DNA from: Aquipseudomonas guryensis
GTDB lineage: Bacteria; Pseudomonadota; Gammaproteobacteria; Pseudomonadales; Pseudomonadaceae
Assembly (NCBI RefSeq): GCF_014164785.1
Contig: NZ_JACJFN010000002.1
Location: 62,001-126,000, forward strand
DNA: 64,000 bases
Direction of reading: 5' to 3'
Position 1 is the first letter of the stretch. The number at the start of each line of letters is the position of its first letter. The notes under the pieces were generated by a model, which saw only the letters and a program-made list of their open reading frames with translations, was not told the DNA's origin and did no database searches. The translations under genes were made by a program, and so were the position numbers. Below, one piece after another: positions 18,350 through 31,479 of this stretch.

Positions 18350-19429
18350 ATGCGCGAGCAATTGCTGGCGGCTGAGAAGGTAAAGGCCATTGAGTGGCGA
18401 GATGGCAAGCTGCACTTGCTCGACCAGCGTCTGTTGCCGCGTGAGGAAACCTGGCTGGCCTATGACTCCGCTGCCGGGGTGGCCGAGGCTATTCGCCAGA
18501 TGGTGGTGCGCGGTGCGCCGGCCATCGGTATCGCCGCAGCGTTCGGCCTGGTGCTGGGTGCGCGGGCGCGTCTCGCTGAGGGTGATGTGGATTGGCAGGT
18601 GGAGCTGGAAGGGGATTTCACCGTGTTGGCTGACTCGCGGCCGACGGCGGTCAACCTGTTCTGGGCCCTGGAGCGCATGCGTGAACGCCTGCAACGCCTG
18701 AAAGCTGGGGAAGATCCGCTGCTGGCGCTGGAGGCTGAAGCCCTCGGCATCCTGGAAAGCGACCGCGAAGCCAATCTGACCATGGCCCAGCTCGGCATGG
18801 AGCTGATCCGCAAGCATCAAGGCAGTCCGCAGAATATTCTCACCCACTGCAACACCGGCGCCCTGGCCACCGGTGGCTTCGGTACCGCGCTGGGGGTGAT
18901 TCGTGCCGCCTATCTGGATGGCCTGGTCGAGCGCGTGTATGCCGACGAAACCCGGCCCTGGCTGCAGGGCTCGCGCCTGACCGCCTGGGAACTGGAAGGT
19001 GAGGGCGTGCCGGTCACCCTGAATGTGGATTCCGCGGCGGCGCACCTGATGAAGACCCGTGGCATCACCTGGGTCATAGTCGGCGCCGACCGCATTACCG
19101 CCAATGGCGATGTGGCCAACAAGATCGGCACCTACCAGCTGGCCGTCTGCGCCATGCACCACGGCGTGCGCTTCATGGTGGTAGCGCCCAGTTCGACCAT
19201 CGACATGGGTTTGGAGGATGGCGAGGACATTCCCATCGAGGAACGCGACGGTCGCGAACTGCTGGATGTCGGCGGTCAGCGGATTGCCGCCAATGTCGAT
19301 GCCTACAACCCGGTGTTCGATGTCACCCCGGCCGACCTGATTGATGTGATCGTCACCGAAAAGGGCATAGTCGAGCGGCCGGATGCGGCGAAAATGGCGC
19401 AACTGATGTGCCGAAAGCGCCTGCACTGA
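18350..19429 (+). CDS. mtnA: Methylthioribose-1-phosphate isomerase
   Basis: A 359-residue protein of the eIF2B-like/MtnA family with [15 protein letters not shown] (about residue 47), [12 protein letters not shown] with the catalytic Cys (about residue 165) and [18 protein letters not shown] with the catalytic Asp (about 245). It interconverts methylthioribose-1-phosphate and methylthioribulose-1-phosphate. The ATG at 18350 is preferred over the GTG at 18338. It is monocistronic before gyrA, with 236 bp between them. Confidence 0.93.
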   Translation: MREQLLAAEKVKAIEWRDGKLHLLDQRLLPREETWLAYDSAAGVAEAIRQMVVRGAPAIGIAAAFGLVLGARARLAEGDVDWQVELEGDFTVLADSRPTAVNLFWALERMRERLQRLKAGEDPLLALEAEALGILESDREANLTMAQLGMELIRKHQGSPQNILTHCNTGALATGGFGTALGVIRAAYLDGLVERVYADETRPWLQGSRLTAWELEGEGVPVTLNVDSAAAHLMKTRGITWVIVGADRITANGDVANKIGTYQLAVCAMHHGVRFMVVAPSSTIDMGLEDGEDIPIEERDGRELLDVGGQRIAANVDAYNPVFDVTPADLIDVIVTEKGIVERPDAAKMAQLMCRKRLH

Positions 19430-19665
19430 CAGCTCGTCCGTAGCATTGCCAGGCCTGCCCACCGGGGTAGGTCTGCGGCGCCTATTGTGGTAACCTCCGG
19501 CAGTTTTCCGGACGGCCTGTAGATGGCCGTTCATTCGCGCGAATTGTTAGCTTAACTCGTTGATTTGCCGTGAGTCGCTGCTGAACAAGAGTGACAACGG
19601 CGGACTCCGGTCCCGCCCAGGATGGGTGTGACGGGGTTTCACCAGAAAAAGGAACCAGGCTTCTC

Positions 19666-22455
<2,790 letters not shown>

Positions 22456-22462
22456 GAGTGAC

Positions 22463-23548
22463 GTGAGCAAGCGAGCCCATAACTTCTGCGCCGGCCCGGC
22501 CGCGCTGCCAACCGCCGTACTGCAACGGGCCCAGGCCGAGATGCTCGACTGGAACGGCCTGGGTGTCTCCGTGATGGAGATGAGCCACCGCAGCGACGAG
22601 TACGTGGCGATCGCCGAGAAGGCCGAGCAGGACCTGCGTGACCTGCTGGCCATCCCGTCGGACTACAAGGTGCTGTTCCTGCAGGGTGGGGCCAGCCAGC
22701 AGTTCGCCGAGATCGCGCTCAACCTGCTGCCGGAAGATGGCGTCGCCGACTACATCGACACCGGTATCTGGTCGAAGAAGAGCATCGAGGAAGCCAGTCG
22801 CTACGGTAACGTCAACGTCGCCGCCAGCGCCAAGGCCTACGACTACTTCGCGATTCCTGGGCAGAACGAGTGGCAGCTGTCGAAAGACGCGGCCTACCTG
22901 CACTACGCCAGCAACGAGACCATTGGCGGCCTGCAGTTCGACTGGGTGCCGGAAGTGGGCGATACCCCGCTGGTGGTGGACATGTCCTCGGACATTCTCT
23001 CCCGCGAGATCGACGTGTCCAAGTTCGGTCTGATCTACGCCGGCGCGCAAAAGAACATCGGTCCGTCCGGTCTGGTGGTGACCATCATCCGCGAAGACCT
23101 GCTCGGCCGTGCCCGCAGCCTCTGCCCGACCATGCTCAACTACAAGGTCGCCGCCGATAACGGCTCCATGTACAACACTCCAGCGACCTATTCCTGGTAC
23201 CTCTCGGGCCTGGTCTTCGAGTGGCTCAAGGAGCAGGGTGGCGTGGCGGCGATGGAGCAGCGCAACAAGGCGAAGAAGGACCTGCTGTACAAGGCAATCG
23301 ACGCCAGCGACTTCTACAGTAACCCGATCGCCAAGAATGCCCGTTCGTGGATGAACGTGCCGTTCCGCCTGGCCGACGAGAAGCTGGACAAGGCCTTCCT
23401 GGCCGGCGCCGACGCCCGCGGCCTGCTCAACCTGAAAGGTCACCGTTCGGTGGGCGGCATGCGTGCCTCCATCTACAACGCCACCGGCCTGGACGCCGTC
23501 GAGGCCCTGGTGGCCTACATGGCGGAGTTCGAGAAGGAGCACGCTTGA
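22463..23548 (+). CDS. serC: Phosphoserine aminotransferase
   Basis: A 361-residue class V aminotransferase with N-terminal NFCAGPAALP and the PLP lysine in AGAQKNIGPSG. It makes 3-phosphoserine for serine synthesis and also acts in pyridoxine synthesis. It starts with GTG, 8 bp after gyrA, and its stop overlaps the pheA start (TGATG), so it is the first metabolic gene of the supraoperon. Confidence 0.94.
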   Translation: MSKRAHNFCAGPAALPTAVLQRAQAEMLDWNGLGVSVMEMSHRSDEYVAIAEKAEQDLRDLLAIPSDYKVLFLQGGASQQFAEIALNLLPEDGVADYIDTGIWSKKSIEEASRYGNVNVAASAKAYDYFAIPGQNEWQLSKDAAYLHYASNETIGGLQFDWVPEVGDTPLVVDMSSDILSREIDVSKFGLIYAGAQKNIGPSGLVVTIIREDLLGRARSLCPTMLNYKVAADNGSMYNTPATYSWYLSGLVFEWLKEQGGVAAMEQRNKAKKDLLYKAIDASDFYSNPIAKNARSWMNVPFRLADEKLDKAFLAGADARGLLNLKGHRSVGGMRASIYNATGLDAVEALVAYMAEFEKEHA

Positions 23549-24645
23549 TGAGCGACGTTGATCAGCTCAAGGCGCTGCGCGTACGTATCGACAGCCTCGA
23601 TGAGAAGATTCTCGAGCTGATCAGTGACCGCGCGCGCTGTGCCCAGGACGTGGCGCGGGTCAAAATGGCCTCCTTGCCGGAAGGCGAGAAGCCGGTGTTC
23701 TACCGTCCCGAGCGTGAAGCCTGGGTGCTCAAGCACATCATGGAGCTGAACAAGGGGCCTCTGGACAACGAGGAAGTGGCGCGGCTGTTCCGCGAAATCA
23801 TGTCCTCCTGCCTGGCCCTCGAGCAGCCGCTGAAGATCGCCTATCTCGGCCCGGAAGGTACCTTCTCCCAGGCCGCGGCGCTCAAGCACTTCGGTCACGC
23901 GGTGATCAGCCAGCCGATGGCGGCGATCGACGAAGTGTTCCGCGAAGTGGCCGCCGGTGCGGTCAACTTCGGCGTGGTGCCGGTGGAGAACTCCACCGAG
24001 GGTGCGGTCAACCACACCCTCGACAGCTTCCTCGAGCACGACATGGTCATCTGCGGTGAGGTGGAGTTGCGCATTCACCACCACCTGTTGGTCGGTGAAA
24101 CCACCAAGACCGACAAGATCACCCGCATCTATTCCCACGCCCAGTCCCTGGCGCAGTGCCGCAAGTGGCTGGACGCGCACTACCCGAACGTCGAGCGCGT
24201 TGCGGTTTCCAGTAACGCCGAAGCGGCCAAGCGGGTGAAGAGCGAGTGGAACTCGGCGGCGATCGCCGGCGATATGGCGGCCAGCCTGTATGGCCTGTCC
24301 AAACTGTTCGAGAAGATCGAGGATCGTCCGGACAACTCCACGCGCTTCCTTATCATCGGCAGCCAGGAAGTGCCGCCGACCGGCGACGACAAGACCTCGG
24401 TGATCGTCTCCATGCGCAACAAGCCGGGCGCGCTGCACGAGCTGCTGGTGCCTTTCCACACCAATGGCATCGACCTGACCCGCATCGAGACCCGCCCGTC
24501 GCGCAGCGGCAAGTGGACCTACGTGTTCTTCATCGACTTCGTCGGTCACCACCAGGACCCGCTGATCAAGGACGTGCTGGAAAAGATCAATCAGGAAGCC
24601 GTGGCGCTCAAGGTGCTGGGTTCCTACCCGAAAGCGGTTCTCTAA
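23548..24645 (+). CDS. pheA: Bifunctional chorismate mutase / prephenate dehydratase
   Basis: A 365-residue P-protein: AroQ chorismate mutase (about 1-90), prephenate dehydratase (about 95-275, with GPEGTFSQ and VPVENSTEGAVNHT) and a C-terminal ACT domain (about 285-365, with ESRP-like ETRPSR) that binds phenylalanine for feedback inhibition. It converts chorismate to phenylpyruvate. Start overlaps the serC stop; hisC begins 10 bp after its stop with a good AAGGAG site. Confidence 0.95.
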   Translation: MSDVDQLKALRVRIDSLDEKILELISDRARCAQDVARVKMASLPEGEKPVFYRPEREAWVLKHIMELNKGPLDNEEVARLFREIMSSCLALEQPLKIAYLGPEGTFSQAAALKHFGHAVISQPMAAIDEVFREVAAGAVNFGVVPVENSTEGAVNHTLDSFLEHDMVICGEVELRIHHHLLVGETTKTDKITRIYSHAQSLAQCRKWLDAHYPNVERVAVSSNAEAAKRVKSEWNSAAIAGDMAASLYGLSKLFEKIEDRPDNSTRFLIIGSQEVPPTGDDKTSVIVSMRNKPGALHELLVPFHTNGIDLTRIETRPSRSGKWTYVFFIDFVGHHQDPLIKDVLEKINQEAVALKVLGSYPKAVL

Positions 24646-24654
24646 GGAGCCCAC

Positions 24655-25767
24655 ATGAGTTGCGATTTCCTCGCCCGCGCCGTACCGGGCGTGCAGAAAC
24701 TCTCGCCCTACGTGCCGGGTAAACCGGTCGACGAGCTGGCCCGTGAGCTGAACCTCGACCCGGCCGGTATCGTCAAGCTGGCCAGCAACGAGAACCCGCT
24801 GGGCCCGTCGCCGAAGGCGCTGGAGGCCATTCGTGCCGAACTGGCCGAGCTGACCCGCTATCCCGATGGCAACGGCTTCGAACTGAAGCAGAAGCTTGCG
24901 GCGCGCTGTGGTGTGAGTGTGGCGCAGGTGACCCTGGGTAACGGCTCCAACGATATTCTCGATCTGGTTGCCCGTGCCTGGCTGGCGCCAGGCTTGAACG
25001 CGGTGTTCAGCCAGTACGCCTTTGCCGTCTACCCGATCGCCACCCAGGCAGTTGGTGCGCAGGGCAAGGCGGTGCCCGCCAAGGCCCATGGTCATGACCT
25101 GGAGGCCATGCTGGCGGCTATCGACGGCAACACCCGCGTGGTGTTCATCGCCAACCCGAACAACCCGACTGGCACCTGGTTCGGCCCGGACGCTCTGGAG
25201 TCATTCCTCGCCCGCGTACCGCAGGACGTGCTGGTGGTGCTGGACGAGGCCTATATCGAATACGCTGAGGGCGATGAACTGCCGGATGGCCTCGACTACC
25301 TGGTGCGTTACCCCAACCTGATCGTCTCGCGTACCTTCTCCAAGGCCTATGGTCTGGCGTCGCTGCGGGTCGGTTATGCGCTGTCTTCGCCGCAGGTCGC
25401 CGATGTGCTGAACCGCGTGCGTCAGCCGTTCAACGTCAACAGCCTGGCTCTGAGTGCTGCCTGCGCCGCGCTGGATGACGCCGACTACCTGGCCGAGAGT
25501 CGCCGGGTCAACGATGCCGGCATGGCTCAGTTGGAAGCGGGTTTCGCTGAGCTGGGGCTGAACTGGATTCCCTCCAAGGGCAATTTCATTGCCGTCGATT
25601 TTGCTCGCGATGCGGCGCCGATCAACCGGGCGCTGCTCCAAGAGGGCGTAATCGTGCGTCCGGTTGGTGGCTACGGCATGCCAACCTTCCTGCGCGTGTC
25701 CATCGGTACTCGGGCGGAAAACGCCCGATTCCTCGACGTGCTGGGGCAGGTGCTCGCGCGTGGCTGA
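24655..25767 (+). CDS. hisC: Histidinol-phosphate / aromatic aminotransferase
   Basis: A 370-residue PLP enzyme of the HisC family with NENPLGPSPKA (about residue 42), FIANPNNPTGT and the PLP lysine in SRTFSKAYGL. In this supraoperon it is the HisHb/HisC2 copy, which also transaminates phenylpyruvate and hydroxyphenylpyruvate, linking PheA and TyrA products to the amino acids. A second hisC normally lies in the histidine operon elsewhere. The AAGGAGCCCAC leader fixes the ATG. Confidence 0.9.
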   Translation: MSCDFLARAVPGVQKLSPYVPGKPVDELARELNLDPAGIVKLASNENPLGPSPKALEAIRAELAELTRYPDGNGFELKQKLAARCGVSVAQVTLGNGSNDILDLVARAWLAPGLNAVFSQYAFAVYPIATQAVGAQGKAVPAKAHGHDLEAMLAAIDGNTRVVFIANPNNPTGTWFGPDALESFLARVPQDVLVVLDEAYIEYAEGDELPDGLDYLVRYPNLIVSRTFSKAYGLASLRVGYALSSPQVADVLNRVRQPFNVNSLALSAACAALDDADYLAESRRVNDAGMAQLEAGFAELGLNWIPSKGNFIAVDFARDAAPINRALLQEGVIVRPVGGYGMPTFLRVSIGTRAENARFLDVLGQVLARG

Positions 25768-28003
25768 TGTCATGTCGATGTCATCAGCATCCGTCAAGCT
25801 CGGCCGCCTGGTGGTGGTCGGCCTGGGTCTGATCGGCGGCTCCTTTGCCAAGGGCATGCGCGAGAAAGGTCTGTTCAGCGAGGTGGTCGGGGTCGACCTG
25901 GATGCCGAGTCGCGCCGCCTGGCGGTCGAGCTGGGCGTGGTCGATCGCTGCGAAACCGAGTTGGCAGCCGCCTGTCAGGGGGCTGCAGTGATCCAGCTGG
26001 CGGTGCCTATCCTGGCCATGGAGAAGCTGCTGGCGCAGCTGGCCAAGCTCGATCTGGGCGACGCGGTGCTCACCGATGTCGGTAGCGCCAAGGGCAATGT
26101 GGTGCGCGCGGCGCGCCTGGCCTTCACTGGCGACAATCCGCGCTTCGTGCCGGGCCATCCGATTGCCGGTTCCGAGCAAAGTGGAGTTGAAGCCGCCAAT
26201 GCCCAACTGTTCCGTCGTCACAAGGTGATTCTGACGCCGCAGGCATCGACCGATACCGCTGCGCTGGCACTGGTCGATGGGCTGTGGCGCGAGCTGGGTG
26301 CGGATGTCGAGCACATGAACGTGGAGCACCACGACCAAGTGTTGGCCGCTACCAGCCATCTGCCGCATCTGCTGGCCTTTACCCTGGTCGACTCGCTGGC
26401 CAAACGCAGCGAGAACTTGGAGATTTTTCGTTACGCCGCTGGCGGTTTTCGCGATTTCACGCGGATCGCCGGCAGTGATCCGGTGATGTGGCACGACATC
26501 TTCCTTGCCAATCGCGAGGCGGTGCTGCGTACCCTGGACGCATTTCGCGACGACCTTGACGCTTTGCGCGGCGCGGTCGACGCAGGGGACGGGCATCAGT
26601 TGCTAGGCGTGTTCACCCGCGCCCGCTTTGCCCGCGAGCATTTCAGTAAAATCCTGGCCCGCAGGGCCTATGTGGACGCCATGCACTCGAACGACCTGAT
26701 CTACCTCGCCAATCCTGGTGGCTCGCTTTCCGGCCGCATCCGCGTACCGGGCGACAAGTCCATCTCGCACCGCTCGATCATGCTCGGCTCGCTGGCCGAA
26801 GGCACCACCGAAGTGGAAGGTTTCCTCGAAGGTGAAGACGCCCTGGCGACCCTGCAGGCCTTCCGCGACATGGGTGTGGTCATCGAAGGCCCGCACCATG
26901 GCAAGGTGACCGTGCATGGTGTCGGCCTGCACGGCCTAAAGCCGCCACCCGGCCCGCTGTACCTGGGCAACTCGGGCACCTCGATGCGCCTGCTCTCCGG
27001 GCTGCTGGCTGCGCAGCCGTTCGATACCGTGCTGACTGGCGACGCCTCGCTGTCCAAGCGTCCGATGAACCGCGTGGCCAAGCCGCTGCGCGAGATGGGG
27101 GCGGTGATCGAGACGGCTGCCGAAGGCCGTCCGCCGATGCACATCAAAGGCGGTCAGCGTCTGACCGGCATGAGCTACGAAATGCCAATGGCCAGCGCCC
27201 AGGTCAAGTCCTGCCTGCTGCTGGCTGGTCTGTATGCCGCCGGTGAGACCGCCGTGACTGAGCCTGCGCCGACCCGCGATCATACCGAGCGCATGCTGCG
27301 CGGCTTCGGCTATCCGGTGGCGGTCGACGGCAATGTTGCTACCGTCGAGTCCGGGCACAAACTCACGGCTACTCATATCGAGGTGCCGGCGGATATTTCC
27401 TCCGCGGCCTTCTTCCTGGTGGCGGCGAGCATCGCTGAAGGTTCCGAACTGGTGCTGGAGCACGTTGGTATCAACCCGACCCGTACCGGGGTGATCGATA
27501 TCCTCAAGCTGATGGGCGCCGACCTGACCCTGGAAAACCAGCGCGAAGTGGGCGGTGAACCGGTCGCTGATATCCGCGTGCGTGCCGCCAAGCTCAAGGG
27601 TATCGATATCCCGGAAGATTTGGTGCCGCTGGCTATCGACGAGTTCCCGGTGTTGTTCGTTGCTGCCGCCTGTGCCGAAGGGCGTACCGTACTCCGCGGC
27701 GCCGAAGAGCTGCGGGTCAAGGAATCCGACCGCATCCAGGTCATGGCCGACGGTCTGATCGCTTTGGGTGTCAAGGCTGAGCCGACCCCGGACGGCATCA
27801 TCATCGAGGGTGGCCCGATTGGCGGTGGCGAGGTGTGGAGCCATGGCGACCACCGTATCGCCATGTCCTTCAGCGTCGCCTCGCTGCGCGCCACGGCGCC
27901 GATCCGTATCCACGATTGCGCCAACGTCGCTACCTCCTTCCCCAACTTCCTCGGTCTGGCTGCGCAGACCGGTATCCGCGTCGCCGAGGAGAAGCAGGCA
28001 TGA
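25760..28003 (+). CDS. tyrA-aroA: Fused prephenate/arogenate dehydrogenase and EPSP synthase
   Basis: A fusion of about 747 residues. Residues about 12-295 are TyrA ([15 protein letters not shown]ossmann motif, [10 protein letters not shown]); residues about 310-747 are AroA ([40 protein letters not shown]). It joins the EPSP step to tyrosine synthesis. The start is uncertain: GTG at 25760 overlaps the hisC stop, while ATGs at 25772 and 25778 are also possible. The stop overlaps the cmk start. The AroA half carries the sequence motifs of class II EPSP synthases. Confidence 0.93.
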   Translation: MADVMSMSSASVKLGRLVVVGLGLIGGSFAKGMREKGLFSEVVGVDLDAESRRLAVELGVVDRCETELAAACQGAAVIQLAVPILAMEKLLAQLAKLDLGDAVLTDVGSAKGNVVRAARLAFTGDNPRFVPGHPIAGSEQSGVEAANAQLFRRHKVILTPQASTDTAALALVDGLWRELGADVEHMNVEHHDQVLAATSHLPHLLAFTLVDSLAKRSENLEIFRYAAGGFRDFTRIAGSDPVMWHDIFLANREAVLRTLDAFRDDLDALRGAVDAGDGHQLLGVFTRARFAREHFSKILARRAYVDAMHSNDLIYLANPGGSLSGRIRVPGDKSISHRSIMLGSLAEGTTEVEGFLEGEDALATLQAFRDMGVVIEGPHHGKVTVHGVGLHGLKPPPGPLYLGNSGTSMRLLSGLLAAQPFDTVLTGDASLSKRPMNRVAKPLREMGAVIETAAEGRPPMHIKGGQRLTGMSYEMPMASAQVKSCLLLAGLYAAGETAVTEPAPTRDHTERMLRGFGYPVAVDGNVATVESGHKLTATHIEVPADISSAAFFLVAASIAEGSELVLEHVGINPTRTGVIDILKLMGADLTLENQREVGGEPVADIRVRAAKLKGIDIPEDLVPLAIDEFPVLFVAAACAEGRTVLRGAEELRVKESDRIQVMADGLIALGVKAEPTPDGIIIEGGPIGGGEVWSHGDHRIAMSFSVASLRATAPIRIHDCANVATSFPNFLGLAAQTGIRVAEEKQA

Positions 28004-28665
28004 CCGCTGTCGTCATCACCATCGACGGACCGAGCGGTTCCGGCAAGGGCACCATTGCCGGTCTGCTGGCCGCCAAGCTGGGCTGGAACCTGCTGGACTC
28101 CGGTGCCCTGTATCGCCTGTTGGCCTTCGCCGCCGGCAATCACGGTATCGACCTGACCAACGAGGAAGCGCTGAAAACCCTGGCTGCCCATCTGGACGTA
28201 CAGTTCATTGGTAAGCGCATCATTCTCGAAGGGGACGAGGTCACCGACGATATCCGCAACGAACAGGTCGGCGCCGGTGCTTCCATGGTTGCTTCCCTGC
28301 CGGCGGTGCGCGAAGCCCTGTTGCAGCGTCAGCGGGCTTTCCGTGAAGCACCTGGCCTGGTTGCCGATGGTCGCGACATGGGCACCGTGGTGTTCCCCGA
28401 GGCGCCATTGAAGGTCTACCTGACCGCCAGTGCCGAGGAGCGCGCCCGTCGCCGCTATCTGCAGTTGAAAGACAAGGTCGAAGGTGTTAGCCTGCCGAGT
28501 CTCCTAGACGAGATTCGAGCGCGCGATGAGCGCGACATGCAACGCGCAGTGGCTCCGCTGAAGCCGGCACCCGATGCCATCCAGCTGGATTCCACCGAGT
28601 TGTCCATCGAACAAGTCATGGAAAGGATTCTCAGCGAGGTCGCCAGTCGCGATCTCGCTGGGTAG
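28000..28665 (+). CDS. cmk: Cytidylate kinase
   Basis: A 221-residue nucleoside monophosphate kinase: P-loop GPSGSGKG (residues 10-17), substrate motifs DSGALYR and [11 protein letters not shown], and the RARDERD lid. It phosphorylates CMP and dCMP. Its ATG overlaps the aroA stop, so it is translated from the supraoperon; a terminator-like hairpin follows before rpsA. Confidence 0.95.
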   Translation: MTAVVITIDGPSGSGKGTIAGLLAAKLGWNLLDSGALYRLLAFAAGNHGIDLTNEEALKTLAAHLDVQFIGKRIILEGDEVTDDIRNEQVGAGASMVASLPAVREALLQRQRAFREAPGLVADGRDMGTVVFPEAPLKVYLTASAEERARRRYLQLKDKVEGVSLPSLLDEIRARDERDMQRAVAPLKPAPDAIQLDSTELSIEQVMERILSEVASRDLAG

Positions 28666-28694
28666 TAAAAGACCGCACTTCCGCGGTCGACAAG

Positions 28695-28737
28695 GAGGCA
28701 TGCAGGAGACCAGTCAACGTCCTGCAGGCCTCTTTTT
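28695..28737 (+). terminator. Intrinsic terminator between cmk and rpsA
   Basis: A stem of 12 base pairs with one A/G mismatch (arms 28695-28707 and 28720-28732), a 12-base loop, and five T directly after. A smaller hairpin follows at 28772-28788 (GGGCAG/CTGCCC, five-base loop) in the rpsA leader. The pair could partly separate the supraoperon from rpsA or act in S1 autoregulation. Confidence 0.8.
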
Positions 28738-28807
28738 ACATCACGAACCCACATTGTCTGGAGTGTGGTTTGGGCAGATTCCCTGCCCTTGATCAACAGG
28801 AATCAAC

Positions 28808-30493
28808 ATGAGCGAAAGCTTTGCAGAACTATTTGAAGAAAGCCTAAAGACCCTCAATCTTCAGGCTGGCGCGATCATCACCGCGATCATCGTCGATATC
28901 GACTATCAAGCTGGCTGGGTAACTGTCCACGCTGGTCTGAAATCCGAAGGCCTGATCCCGCTTGAGCAGTTCTACAACGATGCTGGCGAACTGGCCATCA
29001 ACGTAGGTGATGAAGTACACGTAGCGCTGGACGCGGTTGAAGATGGCTTTGGTGAAACCAAGCTGTCCCGCGAAAAAGCCAAGCGTGCCGAGTGCTGGAT
29101 CGTTCTGGAAGCAGCTTTCGCCGCTGAAGAAGTGGTCAAGGGCGTTATCAACGGTAAGGTTAAAGGCGGCTTCACTGTCGACGTTAACGGCATCCGTGCG
29201 TTCCTGCCGGGCTCCCTGGTCGATGTCCGTCCGGTGCGTGATACCACTCACCTGGAAGGCAAAGAGCTCGAGTTCAAGGTCATCAAGCTGGACCAGAAGC
29301 GCAACAACGTTGTCGTTTCCCGTCGCAGCGTCCTGGAAGCGGAAAACAGTGCCGAGCGCGAAGCTCTGCTGGAATCCCTGCAGGAAGGCCAGCAGGTCAA
29401 AGGTATCGTCAAGAACCTCACCGACTACGGTGCGTTCGTTGACCTGGGCGGCGTCGATGGTCTGCTGCACATCACCGACATGGCCTGGAAGCGTATCAAG
29501 CACCCGTCCGAGATCGTCAACGTTGGCGACGAGATCGACGTCAAGATCCTCAAGTACGATCGCGAGCGCAACCGCGTCTCCCTGGGCCTGAAGCAACTGG
29601 GCGAAGACCCATGGGTTGCCATCAAGGCGCGTTACCCAGAGGGTACCCGTGTTACCGCCAAGGTCACCAACCTGACCGACTACGGCTGCTTCGCTGAGCT
29701 GGAAGAAGGCGTTGAAGGCCTGGTGCACGTGTCCGAGATGGATTGGACCAACAAGAACATCCACCCGTCCAAAGTCGTTAACGTCGGCGACGAAGTGGAA
29801 GTTCAGGTTCTCGACATCGACGAAGAGCGTCGTCGTATCTCCCTGGGCATCAAGCAGTGCAAGTCGAACCCATGGGAAGACTTCTCTGGCCAGTTCAACA
29901 AGGGCGACAAGATCTCCGGCACCATCAAGTCGATCACCGATTTCGGTATCTTCATTGGTCTGGACGGCGGCATCGACGGTCTGGTTCACCTGTCCGATAT
30001 CTCCTGGAACGAAGTGGGCGAAGAAGCCGTACGCCGTTTCAAGAAGGGCGACGAGCTGGAAACTGTCATCCTCTCTGTTGATCCGGAGCGCGAGCGCATC
30101 TCCCTGGGCATCAAGCAGCTGGAAGATGATCCGTTCTCCAACTACGCCTCGATCAACGAGAAGGGCACCATCGTTCGTGGCACCGTGAAAGAAGTTGACG
30201 CCAAAGGCGCCATCATCGATCTGGGCAACGATATCGAAGCGACCCTGAAAGCCTCCGAAATCAGCCGTGACCGCGTTGAAGACGCCCGTAACGTGCTGAA
30301 AGAAGGCGACGAAGTCGAAGCCAAGATCATCAGTATCGACCGCAAGAGCCGCGTAATCAGCCTGTCTATCAAGTCCAAAGACGTCGAAGACGAAAAGGAC
30401 GCGATGAAAGAGCTGCGTACCAAGCAAGAAGTTGAAAGCACCGGTCCGACCACCATTGGTGATCTGATCCGCGCGCAGATGAACCAGAACTAA
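28808..30493 (+). CDS. rpsA: 30S ribosomal protein S1
   Basis: A 561-residue protein with six S1 (OB-fold) repeats, each showing the pattern V-x-G-x-V...G-x-F-V-D/E-L...G-L-x-H-x-S/T. The first two repeats bind the ribosome and the rest bind mRNA. Full length compared with the 557-560 residues usual in the family. Codon choice is more biased than in its neighbours (many GTT, CGT, GAA), as expected of a highly expressed gene. The AGGAA site is only moderately strong, a known feature of rpsA leaders that S1 itself represses. Confidence 0.96.
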   Translation: MSESFAELFEESLKTLNLQAGAIITAIIVDIDYQAGWVTVHAGLKSEGLIPLEQFYNDAGELAINVGDEVHVALDAVEDGFGETKLSREKAKRAECWIVLEAAFAAEEVVKGVINGKVKGGFTVDVNGIRAFLPGSLVDVRPVRDTTHLEGKELEFKVIKLDQKRNNVVVSRRSVLEAENSAEREALLESLQEGQQVKGIVKNLTDYGAFVDLGGVDGLLHITDMAWKRIKHPSEIVNVGDEIDVKILKYDRERNRVSLGLKQLGEDPWVAIKARYPEGTRVTAKVTNLTDYGCFAELEEGVEGLVHVSEMDWTNKNIHPSKVVNVGDEVEVQVLDIDEERRRISLGIKQCKSNPWEDFSGQFNKGDKISGTIKSITDFGIFIGLDGGIDGLVHLSDISWNEVGEEAVRRFKKGDELETVILSVDPERERISLGIKQLEDDPFSNYASINEKGTIVRGTVKEVDAKGAIIDLGNDIEATLKASEISRDRVEDARNVLKEGDEVEAKIISIDRKSRVISLSIKSKDVEDEKDAMKELRTKQEVESTGPTTIGDLIRAQMNQN

Positions 30494-30508
30494 GTTCAGG
30501 TTGATCAG

Positions 30509-30537
30509 AAAAAGGGCGACTTCGGTCGCCCTTTTTT
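30509..30537 (+). terminator. Terminator of rpsA
   Basis: AAAGGGCGAC-ttcg-GTCGCCCTTT stem with a UUCG tetraloop and a T-run, 16 bp after the stop. The remainder of the gap to ihfB (30538-30750) shows no gene; it turns AT-rich from about 30650 and should contain the ihfB promoter. Confidence 0.95.
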
Positions 30538-30750
30538 GTGCCTGTGGTTTTATCGCTGATGGCGCGCGGCGGTGGGCTTGGGGCTAGGGCGGTGAATTGC
30601 TCGTCTTGCCTGCTTATGGTGCGCACTGAATCCTGCCGGTGAGTCACGATTTTGCGCTAACACCTTGTTTTATAGGCTGTTCAAAAGCTGATCAGCATGC
30701 TAAAACCTTCCTATCTAGTGATCTAGCCGCTTGAAAAAGAAGGGAAAACC

Positions 30751-31035
30751 ATGACCAAGTCGGAGTTGATCGATCGCATTGTCACCCACCAGGGGTTGCT
30801 GTCCTCCAAGGATGTCGAGCTGGCGATCAAGACCATGCTGGAGCAGATGTCGCAGGCGTTGGCCACCGGGGATCGCATTGAGATCCGTGGATTTGGCAGC
30901 TTTTCCCTGCACTATCGCGCGCCGCGTGTCGGTCGCAATCCGAAAACCGGTGAGTCGGTACGCCTGGATGGCAAGTTCGTGCCGCACTTCAAGCCGGGTA
31001 AGGAACTGCGTGATCGGGTCAACGAAGATGAGTGA
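30751..31035 (+). CDS. ihfB: Integration host factor subunit beta
   Basis: A 94-residue HU/IHF protein with the signature [23 protein letters not shown] that inserts its proline-tipped arm into the minor groove. Together with IhfA it bends DNA. The start [10 protein letters not shown] is the family start. lapA follows 24 bp after. In P. aeruginosa this gene (himD) marks the upstream edge of the O-antigen locus. Confidence 0.95.
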   Translation: MTKSELIDRIVTHQGLLSSKDVELAIKTMLEQMSQALATGDRIEIRGFGSFSLHYRAPRVGRNPKTGESVRLDGKFVPHFKPGKELRDRVNEDE

Positions 31036-31059
31036 TCTTCTCCTGCGGGAAGTCCGAGC

Positions 31060-31350
31060 ATGCTGACGGGCTTCAAGCGTTTCTTGCTGGCGCTGGGATT
31101 GCTGCTGGTCGGTCTGGCGGTGCTGGTATTTATCTTGGAGAACCGTCAGGCAAGCCATCTGGTATTCCTCGGCTGGTTGACGCCCGCGTTGCCGGTTTCA
31201 GTGCTGATGTCACTGGCTTTTATCGTGGGTGCGGTGTTTTCCCTTCTGCTTAACCTCTGGCTCCTGGGCCGCTTGCGTGCGCGTATTGCACGTCAGCAAC
31301 GAGAGTTGCTCTCGTTGCGCAAGGAGCGTGAAGTCCAGTCCGCTCCATAA
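31060..31350 (+). CDS. lapA: LapA-domain (DUF1049) inner-membrane protein
   Basis: A 96-residue protein with two transmembrane helices (about 4-24 and 40-62) and a basic, helical cytoplasmic tail. This is the LapA/DUF1049 layout; in E. coli LapA works with LapB in lipopolysaccharide assembly and LpxC control. The downstream lapB seen in enterobacteria is absent here. It follows ihfB closely and is probably co-transcribed. Confidence 0.85.
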   Translation: MLTGFKRFLLALGLLLVGLAVLVFILENRQASHLVFLGWLTPALPVSVLMSLAFIVGAVFSLLLNLWLLGRLRARIARQQRELLSLRKEREVQSAP

Positions 31351-31479
31351 CTGGAGCGATGTGGAGCGGCGTTGCCTATGGTAGGCGCCTTCCTGGTCTG
31401 ATTTCCGTGGCTACCGCTGCGACCCGCGTTATGGTTTCTCCCGACTTGTTTATTTGTTGCCTGATGGGGCTATTTGCAC

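Noticed and set aside
18245..19534. N-terminal extension of the mtaD frame
   Set aside because: It is antisense to mtnA and unrelated to the amidohydrolase family; the ATG at 18244 gives the normal length.
28844..30427. A 527-codon open frame on the minus strand across rpsA
   Set aside because: It is antisense shadow of a highly biased GC-rich gene; the protein has no recognisable domain and rpsA is certain.
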